DNA from: Cryptomeria japonica
Taxonomy: Eukaryota; Streptophyta; Pinopsida; Cupressales; Cupressaceae
DNA: 64,000 bases
NCBI RefSeq assembly: GCF_030272615.1
Contig: NC_081407.1
Span: 137,646,897-137,710,896 of the forward strand
Direction of reading: 5' to 3'
In this document: positions 1-10,102 of the stretch, in pieces
Position numbering within the stretch: the first letter of the stretch is position 1
Layout: each line of letters starts with the position of its first letter
Position numbers and translations under genes: made by a program
The notes under the pieces: model-generated
What the model saw: the letters and a program-made list of their open reading frames with translations, nothing else
Told to the model about the DNA's origin: nothing
Databases searched by the model: none

Positions 1-428
1 GAATTCAGAGATACGCAGGATAGGGCCTGAAATAGCCCAAATAACTGACTCAATACTAGTCTGATACAACGATACATAAAAGGACACATAAGACAATATT
101 AGGCTGGAAATTGGACACCATTGAATGAGGCCCACGTAGAAAAATACCGAAACAATATGGACAGATAAAGAGTCTGGCAACACTGGCTCCACTCCATGAC
201 ACACACTTCTCGGGCATGCTAGTCTCTCTTACCCCGAAGATCCAAAAATCTTATCATCGAGGTATTTATTTCTCATAATGCAAGGTATATGAGGGGTATC
301 TATGGGGTACGACCCACACTCCCAAAATCACTGAATGTAGGATTTTGGGCTACTAAGTTGGTTCTTATTGTAAAATTTTGAGGGATCCCGATCCAATGAT
401 GAATTCTCAGAGCAAGCCACTTAAGACT

Positions 429-768
429 TTAGTTCAGCTTATTGGTGCAGGGAAGGCCCGCACATACGTTGAATTCACTCAACACTCTAGCCACCTGACC
501 AATATGTTTATATAGTGGCTCGAAAAACCCGCTTGAGAGTACGCTGGGAGAGATGATATCCTCAACGCATCCCAATTCGAAGTACCTCTGTGGGATGATG
601 AAATCCCCAGTCAAAAATACCGGTCTCTACTTGAAATAAAATAAAATTGAGTGTCATTGTCACCTCCTTCCTTTCTCCCAAGACCCCGAAGGCGGGTGGA
701 AAGGTAGCTAATGCAACAATAGGTCCACCCCAAACACGATAAAAGATTCTTTCCTTTAAGAAAATCAA
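429..768 (-). pseudogene. possible decayed coding fragment, unknown
   Basis: Two short overlapping minus-strand open frames (562-768 and 429-614) read in different frames across the same stretch, so at best this is one frameshifted fragment. The downstream frame contains a protein-like run (ending with PLYKHIGQVARVLSEF) but I recognise no domain. It lies on the same strand as the small coiled-coil ORF at 1292-1546 and the LTR-like block ending at 3097, so it could be a remnant of the internal region of one minus-strand retroelement. It may also be chance. Positions 1-428 hold no feature I can support. Confidence 0.15.
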
Positions 769-807
769 ATGTTATTTAATTTATGTGTAACCTGATTCAC
801 GTTCATT

Positions 808-1035
808 TTAAAGCCCAAATTTAGGTGTTGAATATGCATATGCATGTCAATTTTAAACACCAAACTGAAATGTGAAGGCATGCATGTCAATTTTAACCAT
901 TATTGATTTTAAGCCCAAACTGAAGTGTTACACATGCATGCCAATTTTAACCAATGGTTAATTTTAAGCCCAAAAAATGAAGTGTGAGAGTATGAGTGCA
1001 ATTGATCTAATACTAATCCAATCCTTTCTATAAAT
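808..1035 (+). repeat. four diverged copies of a TTTTAAGCCCAAACTGAAGTG unit, then a TATA-like box
   Basis: Starting near 808, 850, 908 and 960 the sequence repeats a TTTTAA(G)CCCAAA-type block followed by GAAGTGT and then CATGCATG(T/C)CAA. Copies are roughly 40-60 bp and heavily diverged. A TATAAATTC box follows at about 1029. Repeats just upstream of a TATA box are the layout of a retroelement U3 promoter, so this could be LTR sequence on the plus strand; no LTR ends were found to prove it. Confidence 0.4.
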
Positions 1036-1111
1036 TCACCACAGGCTGCAAACAAATGAGTAGTAGTAAAATCAAATCAACAAAAGACAGAGAACCCAAA
1101 TCTAACATAAA

Positions 1112-1265
1112 CGAATGCGTGATGCTACCTGTGTGATTGTGTGACCTTGTATAGGCGATTGCGTAATTCTGTCTGATCGATTCTATGATCCTAATAGAGC
1201 GAATGCGTGATCCTAATAGATAGATTGCGTGATGATAACAAGACGATTGTGAGATGCACAGGCAG
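1112..1265. repeat. 22-bp phased degenerate array I (7 units)
   Basis: Units start at 1112, 1134, 1156, 1178, 1200, 1222 and 1244, exactly 22 bp apart with no indels. The core is CGATTGCGTGATCC with many substitutions (CGAATGCGTGAT, TGATTGTGTGAC, CGATTCTATGAT). The same repeat recurs as array II at 1674. Bases are strongly diverged while spacing is fixed, which is unusual for a decaying minisatellite. Confidence 0.75.
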
Positions 1266-1291
1266 ATAACACAAAAAAATAAAGATTGAAG

Positions 1292-1546
1292 CTAATTTTG
1301 ATCAGAAACCTGCAAAACAGATTGTGATGCTCTAGCTAGGTCTCTCATCATCCACTCAATGTTAACCAAATCATATTTCACTTGATATGAGAGAACCAAG
1401 CTATTGTATTTGTCTATAGCTAGTTGGTCTTCCAAATCTTGTATCTTCTTTTCTACTTTGAGAATTCTCTGATGGCATCTGGCCTGTCTTCTTTGCTCCT
1501 TTGTCCTTCTGGCACTTAAAATCTTGAATTGTACCTTACGTGCCAT
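1292..1546 (-). CDS. small basic coiled-coil protein, unrecognised
   Basis: An 84-codon open frame with no internal stop. Residues about 3-28 are very basic (RRTKEQRRQAR) and are followed by a stretch with heptad-like spacing of I/L/V (residues ~29-60) that should form a short coiled coil. The charge layout resembles a bZIP-like basic region plus zipper, but the invariant bZIP Asn and Arg pattern is not clear, so no family is assigned. It sits between two 22-bp phased repeat arrays (1112-1265 and 1674-1827). The minus strand also matches the LTR-like block at 2090-3097, so it may be an accessory ORF of a retroelement. Whether it is expressed is unknown, and a chance ORF of this size cannot be excluded. 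Confidence 0.35.
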   Translation of the reverse strand: MARKVQFKILSARRTKEQRRQARCHQRILKVEKKIQDLEDQLAIDKYNSLVLSYQVKYDLVNIEWMMRDLARASQSVLQVSDQN

Positions 1547-1673
1547 AAACTATTATAAAAACATGCAATAAAAATAATCTGTTTCCAGATTTAGTCAATT
1601 TCATGCAGATTTAAACAGATCAAAGAATAGAAAAGGAATAAAAATAGAATTATCAGAATATAAATATTCAAAA

Positions 1674-1827
1674 CAAATGCGTGATAGTATTAGAGCGATT
1701 GAGTAATCCTGTAAGGGCGATTGCGTGATGGGTTCCTCACAAATGAGTAACCCTGTTTGGTCGATTGCGTGGCCCTGTCTATGCGATTGTGTAATGATGC
1801 AACCACGAATGCGTGATGAAGAGATCT
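1674..1827. repeat. 22-bp phased degenerate array II (7 units)
   Basis: Units start at 1674, 1696, 1718, 1740, 1762, 1784 and 1806, again exactly 22 bp apart. Same CGATTGCGTGATCCTGT-type consensus as array I, with alternation of CGATTG and C(G/A)AATG starts. Between the arrays (1266-1673) lie only the small minus-strand ORF and AT-rich sequence. Confidence 0.78.
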
Positions 1828-2089
1828 ATTTTTGAAATCCATGCAAAACCTGCAAAAAAGGAAAAAATCCGTACGATCTGCAAAAATAACATAGAAAACA
1901 GAGAAGGGTAATTAGTTGTTGTTCACGTCGAGTTCACCAAAATGTGCTATGCTCAAATTCATCATTGCTAAATAGGAAATAAGGAAAATCATGAATCCCT
2001 TAACTATCTAAGCAATTCGAACACAAAACCAATGAAATAGATGCAAAACAGAATGAAATTAAACAATGTAAAACTCCCTATTGTACATC

Positions 2090-3097
2090 ATGGCTTCCAT
2101 TGTTCTTCTCTTCTTTGTGGTATGGTGGCTCTCAGATATCGTGCTGGCAACCTGCAATTGACACAAAGATTCAAAGTTCGTGATTGTTGAAAATAGAGAT
2201 TGAATGCTCAATTTATAGATTTTTGGAGAAGATTGATTGAAAGGTGGAACAAATTGATCAAGAGGTGGAACTCAGGTGAGCTAACATGAAGATTGATAGT
2301 TGAACTGTTGATTTAGAGGTGAAACAGAATAAATTGAATATATTAACTAAGTCAACTGATTGAGAAAAAGCCGACTGAAGGAAGAAAAAGGGTGACTGGA
2401 GGATAATAAAGCGGATGACAAAGCTAACTAGAAGATGGAAATAGAGATTGGAGAGATAAATGATTAATTAATTAATTTAGCATGTTTTGCACTTTAACTT
2501 AGATTTTGAATTTAATCTTTGCATGAGATTTAATTCAAATAATTGAATTTATTTTAAATTCAATTTAGTATTTGAATATATTTAGAACTTGACTTTGATT
2601 TTCAATTTGATTTTTGAAATCATGCACATGTAATTGAATTTGATGAAATTAGAAGAATTAATTAGCTAATTAAATAATTTAAAGAAGCTATTTAATTATT
2701 TACAAATGAAATTTAATTAAATAATAAGATTATTTAAATTAAAGGATTAAATCACATTTAATTAAATAATAGATATTTAATTAATATTTAGAAAAGGGTT
2801 GACTGATTAATTGATTAGAGATAGAAATTAAAAATTAATTTATTTAAATAATAAAGATTATTTAAATTTGGGAATTAATCAGAATTAATTAAATAATAAA
2901 TATTTAATTAACATTTGAAAATGGTTAAAATGATTAAATGATGAAAGAATAGGAAATAGAATAATTAGTAAGATTATGAGGAAATATGAAATTAGAAGAA
3001 TAAGATTAATTAACTTAATTAAATAATTAAAGAATTTATTTAATCAATTAGATGAATAATTAGCACATGATCAATGAGACATTTTTAAGTGTCTACA
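2090..3097 (-). mobile_element. LTR-like block of a minus-strand retroelement
   Basis: Read on the minus strand, the block opens with TGTAGACACTTAAAAATG at 3097 and runs through about 600 bp of TTAATTAA-rich sequence. It reaches a TATA box (ATCTATAAATTGAGC, near 2211-2220) and then unique sequence. The start matches those of the tandem element at 48535-54099 (TGTAGACGTATAAAAG) and of the block at 21354 (TCTAGACACTTAAAT). The first base is followed on the plus strand by gag coding sequence at 3098, so this is probably the 5' edge of an insertion. The 3' end of the LTR was not located; about 2090 is a guess based on the end of similarity in layout. Confidence 0.45.
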
Positions 3098-3705
3098 CCA
3101 ATGACACACAAGGTCTTGGATTTGAGAAGGGTGAGAGCTCCAAATTTGCACAATAGAAGGTCAAATCAAGAAGGCCTCTGGTAAGGTAACCTAATTCTCA
3201 TAATTTCAATGGAAATTGTTTTGTTTGCAATAAATTAGGTCATATGGCTAGTCAATGCAGAAATAGGATGATCAATAATGGTCCATATTTTACCGGTCAA
3301 TGTTTCAAATGCAATAAGTATGGTCATAAGGCAGATATATGCAGAAGTGTGATGAATAAATTTCCAAATAGAAGAAATGTCAGATGTTATGCATGTGGTA
3401 TGTTTGGACATGTTGCTAATCAGTGTAGATAAGGAAGAAATCAGATGAATTTCAGAGCTATGCAAAGAAATGTTGTTTGTTATGCTTGCAACAAATTCGG
3501 TCACATTGCTAAGTATTGCAGAAGCAGAAATGTGAATAGGAAAGGTCTAGAAGACAAGAACAAGAATGTGAAGGCAAATGAGAAGGGTAAAGTGAAAGCT
3601 GAAGAGATCAGAGAGTAGATGAAGAAGACATGGGTTAAGAAGAGTGATTCAGAGGCAGGAAGTGGGTTTGCACTTGATTCCAATGCTAGAACCTCATCCG
3701 ATAAC
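3098..3705 (+). pseudogene. copia-type gag C-terminus with four CCHC zinc knuckles
   Basis: One reading frame from 3100 carries four CX2CX4HX4C nucleic-acid-binding knuckles. The first starts at 3217 (CFVCNKLGHMASQC), followed by CFKCNKYGHKADIC and CYACGMFGHVANQC, then CYACNKFGHIAKYC from 3478. Stops interrupt it at about 3154, 3196, 3430 and 3616. Upstream a GLGFEKGESS motif parallels GLGFEEGQCS in the gag of copia-2 (about 41215), so a multi-knuckle copia lineage such as SIRE/Maximus is likely. A basic, lysine-rich tail follows. The 5' part of gag is cut off at 3097 by the LTR-like block, and no protease, integrase or RT follows. The role was packaging of element RNA. Confidence 0.75.
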
Positions 3706-4121
3706 TAAGCTAAGGCATCTGGCCTTGGGGGATGCAATCCTAAAAATCCTATAAAACTCCATGTTTAAGATCTGTGCCTATTTCTGGCAGGTTACAGAGG
3801 TATATGCGATGATCACAGATGTTTGTGATTGACCTCTAGAAGAGTTTGAGCACATTTGAAGATCTAGAGAAGAATTCCTGAGAGATACAAAGTATCTGGA
3901 AGTATTAGGGAAAAGTACATTTATTATACTAAAAAGTTAGGTTCATGGAGGATAAAAAGTGATTTTACCACTTCATTTCTTACTTTGCGTTTGAAGAGAA
4001 GAAGTTTGGAGAACTCTGCGAGAAGATTGGCAAGTGAGATCAAGTGCTCAACCGATTTTCGAATCAAAAAGAAAATCCGATGGTAAATGTATTTATCTGT
4101 GAAACCCCTTTCAATTGAAGT

Positions 4122-5261
4122 TTGAGATTTGAAATTGGTAAGATGACTGCATCTGGCACTACGACTATTTTGGTTGTTGAAATCACTGAGCGTGCACAAC
4201 CAAACTTTAAGAACCATCCATTCATTTTGATGGAATATTATCCTAAGAGTGAGTTTTCATCGGTGTCCTATAGAGTATTGCACATTGAAGACATTAGGGT
4301 TTATACACATTGTGCCATTGAGGAATTGGGGAGCTCGCACATGTTGAATCTATACAACAATCAATTGTCTGATAAGAGTTCATTGGTGAAACTAGAATTT
4401 CAAGGGTTGGAAGACAAGGGTTTCACGCAGTTTGTTATATTTCTCATGTTATATGAATAGGAATGGATATGGTACATATTGAGCATAGTACGCGAAAAAT
4501 TCATATGGTTGGACAAGCCCCACAAGATCACCAAGTCAGTTATTCAAGATGTAATAGGATTATGTGCATCTGGTGAGCTGCCATCATTGAAAGAGATGAA
4601 GAATGACATTGTTACTAATGCAACTGGGTCAAAATTTGATAAACAAGCAATGACAATATACAACATCTTGAAGCATGACATCAAGTTTGCTTCAATGGTC
4701 ATTGGTTACAAGATTTACTATTCCAACAAAGAAAATTTTGTCTCCTATATTGCTATATATGCTGCCTATGAAATGATGAGAGAAAACAAAAAATATGATC
4801 TTTGCGAGTTGCTCTAGAGTGAGATTATTAAGAATCCGAAGAAGATAAAGAAAAATAAGAAGCATTAGTTCAAATATGGAACCCTAATTCTATGCATATT
4901 CTTCTACTTTATGAGTGAGGTTCTGGGAGTTGGGAAAGTACAATGGGCATTCAATAGACCGATAGGTGTGAAAATCAGGGACTACTTATACAATTTCGGT
5001 GACTCTAAGGTCCACAATAAGAATTTATGGGGATATTTTAAGAATTTATAGAAGGAAATGCATGAGAGGGAAAGGATCCCTAAGTCAATTGTGGGAAAGT
5101 ATCAAGAAACAATTTATTTTATGGAGGATACTGATCAATGTTTAATGGAAGTTGTGGAGCCCAGGACAATATGGATTTTGCCAATGAGTTATGAGGTGGA
5201 AGAACAAATCTTGGAACTATATGCACAACATTTGTTGAGTAAATCGATGGATCCCTCTTAG
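4122..5261 (+). pseudogene. retroelement-associated extra ORF, broken by TAG stops
   Basis: One frame stays coding-like for about 380 codons, with in-frame stops at 4458, 4815, 4866 and 5049, all TAG. The likely start is ATG 4143 (MTASG); an upstream in-frame ATG lies at 4122. A segment around 4507-4600 (WLDKPHKITKSVIQDVIGL, then a G-E-L-P motif) resembles the KIT..I..VTGLP..GE.P pattern I associate with accessory ORFs of large plant, especially conifer, retroelements. This is recalled from family knowledge and was not searched. No enzyme motif is visible. It follows a gag fragment with no pol between them and precedes a purine tract at 5401, so the pair may be the remains of a large non-autonomous element. 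Positions 3706-4121 between them show no gene. Confidence 0.5.
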
Positions 5262-5400
5262 GGGAGGTTTAAAACTTAAAAAGAAAAGAGCTTGAAACTT
5301 CATCAACAATGTAAAGTGGAAAAATTGGGAGCTTAGCAAATTCACCACGGAGAAAGGAGGATTCACTTAGCTCAATTTTCACTTGGGGACTTTACATTCA

Positions 5401-5411
5401 AAAGAGGGGGA
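5401..5411 (+). other. possible polypurine tract
   Basis: AAAGAGGGGGA followed by TGAATCTACAAG looks like a plus-strand priming tract and the first bases of a 3' LTR. If so, the LTR begins at 5412 and would include the 43-bp array and TATA box that follow. The matching 5' LTR was not found. Confidence 0.3.
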
Positions 5412-5671
5412 TGAATCTACAAGATCCAATGCAAAAATGATGTAAGGACTGGATGCTAAGTAGACTGATCGTGTTTGGAATATAATTGACCCTCTTTCGT
5501 AAGTTGATTAGTTGAATTAAGATTAAGTGCTGGAAATGAAGACAGAGTATGAGAAAATAGCGAGCTACAAACAATGATTACTTTAGTGGCAAATATTCAC
5601 CAATGGCGAATTTTTCATGTTGGCCATGTCGGAAATGGCAAATATTTTGTACTGACTGGGGGTGGCCATGT

Positions 5672-6060
5672 CACCAGAACATTATCAATTTCTGTCAAAG
5701 TCACGGCCCGATTGCCATAAGTTTTATGCAATTAAATGTTTCTATGCGATGATTTCGCCAATACAATATACGGTGGAGACACGGTAAATTTAATTTTTTT
5801 GCCTACACTCTCTGAGGTTTCCGTAATAGACGACCATAATTCGCCTATAGGCATGTGAAGATTTGTTAGCCAGGAGGACCCAATTCACCCAAAATTTTGC
5901 CGACGTGTGTCTCCATTCACCCCAACTTTTTCCAACTATATTGTATTTGCCAATTATTTAGATGACCTATAATCACCTTGAAAATTACATGTCATGTTAT
6001 AGTTACACAAGATTCACCAAATATTTGTATACCATATAAAATTCTCGTGGAATTCGCCAT
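5672..6060 (+). repeat. ~43-bp periodic array I with (C/T)GCC cores
   Basis: Cores of the form ATTCGCCA, ATTCACC or TTTGCC recur at 5672, 5713, 5756, 5800, 5842, 5886, about 5930, 5974, 6015 and 6055. Spacing is 40-44 bp. Sequence between cores is AT-rich and poorly conserved, although CGCCAATACAATATA at 5756 closely matches units of the second array at 18121-18462. A TATA box sits 12-20 bp downstream. The array is probably a U3 or promoter-type tandem repeat, but what element owns it is unresolved. Confidence 0.6.
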
Positions 6061-6071
6061 ATAAGGATTTG

Positions 6072-6079
6072 TATAAATA
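6072..6079 (+). promoter_or_regulatory. TATA box (TATAAATA)
   Basis: TATAAATA directly after the 43-bp array and about 340 bp before the hAT coding remains. An AAAGGTGAGTG sequence near 6207 would serve as a splice donor for a 5' leader intron. It could drive the hAT gene or belong to an LTR starting at 5412; the sequence does not decide. Confidence 0.4.
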
Positions 6080-6408
6080 CATGCAAAGATTAGATCTATC
6101 TCAACACAATCTGGTGGGTTCTAGGCTCTGAATTCTGATCAATAGCGAAGTTTCAGATCAAGGAAAATCATTGTTGTTGACTGCATCGATGACTGCTAGT
6201 GACCTAAAGGTGAGTGATCATATTTTTGAAGTGTTATAATATCATTCTAAATTTATCTATATTTGTTTGCATTGTTGAGTTAATTTTTATTCAGTGGCAA
6301 CCCATCAGTGCCAAGTAGTCAGGACTCAGGGGGGACATTCAGACCTCAGACATCTAGATTGTAGGTCGTACGACCAATGAAACATATATTATACATTATA
6401 GTCTATTA

Positions 6409-9158
6409 TTGCTTCTTCAACAAATTGATATTTTTTTGGCAGCCTTTATTTCATTGGAGATGTTGAACAGGAAGATGGCTAGGAAACCTGAATGTGGGGA
6501 AGTCCATGAGAGGCCAACAAAAAGAAGAACACTATCTTCATACTTTGGCATTGGAAAAGATTGTGGTGAAAATCAGGAAGGTATATCATCACAAGTACAA
6601 GTACAAATACACTGCATGTTGAAGACGACGGCGAACCTGATATCTCAGATCAGGATGATCTTGAAGAAGATTATCTGGTAGATACCCAAGTTAGCTGGAA
6701 TGATATAATCGACTTGGGTGATAATGCTATTGATGATAATGCATGGAAGGGGAAAAGAAAAACCATATCAAAAAAGGGTGAACCACAATAAAAAAAGGAT
6801 CGGGAGTGGGATATGTCAGTGAGGAATTTTCATATTAATTAGGCATCAAAGTATCCATTCATTGAACCAGTGGAGAATCCAATTAAAGGTGAGCCTCCAA
6901 TAGAATGCAGGTGTAAGATTTTCACTTGGAAACATAACAAGGAAATTAGGTTGCAACTAAAATTTGACACCATAGAAAAGCATATGGGTAAAGTTTATGA
7001 AAAACAAATGATAGATGAAGTTGAAAAAACAGTGATATGATGGGAAAAAAAGGAGGAATGTAAGCATGTGAGGAATGCCGAAGAGTATTATTTTCATGAG
7101 AAAATATAGACGAAGCCTGCTGAAGTTAAAGGTTCTATTGAAGCTAGTTTTGGAAAAGAAATGCAAATAGAACAACTGGGAAAAGTTGTTCAGTTAAGTG
7201 TTGTTTTTTAATTTTGAGCAGAGGGCGTGCTATGACAGATTTCCCATAGATTAGTGGTTTATTAACTTTTTGAAATTTCCTAACTATCCTAATAGACACT
7301 GGTCAGTAAACAGTGGATGGGAATGGGCAAGTTGTCTTGCTAAGGTTGAAAAAGAAGATGTAAAGGAAAAAATAAGAGAGTCAAACTTTATTGCATTTTG
7401 TTTAGACAAAGTACGACAAAAGACAATACTTCATGGGTATGCATGCATGTTTATACTCTACAGAATCATGCCCGCCAACCTCATCTACTATCTGTTGCTA
7501 AAATGAAGGAGAGTATGACAATAAAAAAATTATTTCAACTAGTAAAGTGAAGTTTAATTGAATATGGAGGTATGGATGACATGACGGTTGCCAAAAAATT
7601 GGTGTGTGTTGGAGTAGATGGAGCTTTAGTAATGCAAGGTCATAGGAATAGTCTTTGTACAAAAATTAAAACTTCATTTGCATTGTACAATATTGCAATT
7701 CATTGCATGGCTCACATAATAAATCTAGCTTTTGGAATTGTGAGCAAGTATGCTTCGGTAAAAAAAATTGAAATTTTAATCAAAGAGCTCTACTCACACT
7801 TCCGTCAAAGTCCCAAGCGATTTATGGAATTTCAACACTTTGCTGATGGAATAAATGATGGGAACAAGCTTCTCAAGGATAATGATACTAGATGGATCTC
7901 TTTGGATGGTCCAATGCATCGAGTTTTTTTAGAATATCCATCCTTGATTGGACTATTTCACATAACTCGCAACGAATCCGAACAACCAAAATTTCCTGAC
8001 CTTCTTCCGAGGTTAAGTAATCTAGAGACACTATTAACTTTAGCAGCTCTTCTGCCCATGCTAGAGGAAATGAGGAATATTATGAAGACTGCCCAAAAAA
8101 GAGCTCTGTATATTGCAGAATATGCTACGCTGTGTAAGATGACATGCATGACCCTCGACAATCTCTATCGAAATCAACCAACACTATCTGATGAAAAAAT
8201 TGTTAAGTGGCGGACACTCACAGATTTGAACAATCCCAATAACTTTTTACAAATCAGTGCAAATGGGGAGGCATGTGCCAATGTACGGGGAGTTGAGATA
8301 CCAATGCACTTCTATGCCATGGTCGACCCCGAGGAACCAGGAATGTGCTCCAGGAAGCAACTAGCAAGAGTTACAAGGGAAGATTTCGACAAGATTGTTC
8401 AGACTGTAACTATTTCTATGAATAAAATTGCCTATGATCTTTCCTCACAAATTAGAAGCATATTCCCTCTTGACAACCTACTTGAAGCCATGTCTATTGT
8501 GTTTCCTTAATATTGGAGCCTCAATAGTGTCGCTGATTTTTGAAGTAAGCTATTGACTTTGATAAAATAATTTTGTATATCCAGAGAATTGAATGGAGTA
8601 TTTTTAAATGGAATATTAGATGAAACTCATCTTTGAGAGAAATCATCTCATTTTGCATACACTATGAGAGAACAATATGGCAAAATGGAGAACCCCTGCG
8701 AAGAGGGATCAATAACAAGGCTTTGGAAATATATAGCTGAGAACCCAACGTTGTGTGATTCAATGCTAGAATATTTGAAGCTTGGTGATTTATGTCTTAC
8801 CATGATATTGGGTTCAGTGGAATATGAGAGAGTTTTTAGTGCTTTGGGGTTTCTAAAATCAAAACTAAGAAACAAACTAGACAAAAATTTGGAAAATTGC
8901 TTGAGGCTCTATACATCTAGGTATGATGTCCACACTTTTCCTTACGATTGGGCACTGCAAATTTGGAGGTCCAAATGTGAAAGAAGAGGTTTGGGAAACA
9001 CTTCAAACCAAAGTGCCAGTGGGACTATTGACTCATGTACTGGACCTATTGGTAGCATTGAGATGCAGTTCAATGAAGGTATGGAGACTCAGAGTGAAGA
9101 AACCACAAACAAAAATCAAGAAAGCTCTGAATTTGACGAGGATGAATGGCAACTGTAA
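6409..9158 (+). pseudogene. hAT-family transposase, decayed
   Basis: Cut-and-paste DNA transposase of the hAT superfamily, similar in layout to the zinc-finger-862-like type. The N-terminal piece (6409-6800) has the KRRTLSSYFG motif and an acidic linker reached by a frameshift near 6605. A TTF-like zinc region with paired Cys follows near 6900-6960. The longest clean frame, 7572-8510, carries the RNase-H-like core (VCVGVDGALVMQGHRN, IHCMAHIINLAF, DNDTRWISLDGP). The C-terminal hAT dimerisation domain (8664-8990) has the SVEYERVFSALGFLKSKLRN motif. Stops occur at about 6789, 7038, 7107, 7208, 7504 and 8508, plus others between 8510 and 8660. About 2.7 kb of coding sequence is near full family length. 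I could not find terminal inverted repeats or an 8-bp target duplication with confidence. Confidence 0.88.
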
Positions 9159-9432
9159 GAGAATGGTATTTATTAATCTTATTACCGTATCTCATCATTC
9201 ATATTACAAAAGCATATTAATTTTTGCAATTAGAATTTAATATTGATTTGTAATTGTATTTTTCAACTTTCTATTTCCAGATTTAAAATATCATAATAAA
9301 AGACCATAATGTGTTTATTGATACATAGATGTTTATTGTTTATTTATAAGTGTTAGAGAACTTATATTTTCATTAATTCTTTCAAAATATAGCCATATGA
9401 TACAATTCATTCAATAGTAATACACCAATCTA

Positions 9433-9636
9433 TGTGATTCTCCATGCAAATTGCAAAAGTGAATACAAAGTTTCAGAACCCTTTGCAAATGACCCTGAAT
9501 TCCCTTTTATAGAAACAAGAGAGAAACAATAACTCCTGTGTGATTCTCTAATGTCCATGCAAAAATGAATACAAAGTTTTAGAACCCTTTGCAAATAACC
9601 CTGAATTCCCTTTTATAGAAACAAGGGAGCAATAAC
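9433..9636. repeat. tandem duplication of a ~100-bp unit
   Basis: Two head-to-tail copies, 9433-9533 and 9539-9636, both start TGTGATTCTC and share GAATACAAAGTTT(C/T)AGAACC and CCCTGAATTCCCTTTTATAG, ending in AATAAC. They are about 90% alike by eye with a small internal indel. The surrounding noncoding stretch 9160-10100 shows no gene. Confidence 0.8.
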
Positions 9637-10102
9637 AACTTTAGGTCGAATTGCAAGTTTGCAACATGTTAAGACTCAACATCAAAATCACAAACTCAAC
9701 ACAGATTTATATGGCCATCACAGGCCATATTAGCAATTTAACATTTGCTACATGTTTGATGTCTCCTGTTCAAAAAACAGAGTTCAAAGTTAAATATTAA
9801 TTCACGCCATGACAAATTAAATATAGATAATAGCAGTGCCTAAAACCTAGTAATCATAAATAAAGAAATGCATAAATGTTAAAGCAAGGGAGAATTTGAG
9901 AATACAAATTTACTGGCTGAAGTTTTGCACTGTGCATCATAGATTCATAGGCTAGATTAGCAAATTGGGAATAGCAAGTGTTGGTTTTTTCCTATTCACA
10001 AAATAGAGTTATTTCAAGCAATGCCAAATTCTAAACAGAAAAAACATAAAACCTTGAAATTAAGAATAAAATAAGAAAATTGTGCAATACATATTACGAT
10101 TG

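Noticed and set aside
1112-1827. CRISPR-like repeat arrays
   Set aside because: The 22-bp units abut with no unique spacers and are degenerate, and the setting is plant nuclear DNA.
6300-6330. CAGTGGCAACCC as a hAT 5' terminal inverted repeat
   Set aside because: No matching inverted copy or 8-bp duplication was found downstream of 9158.
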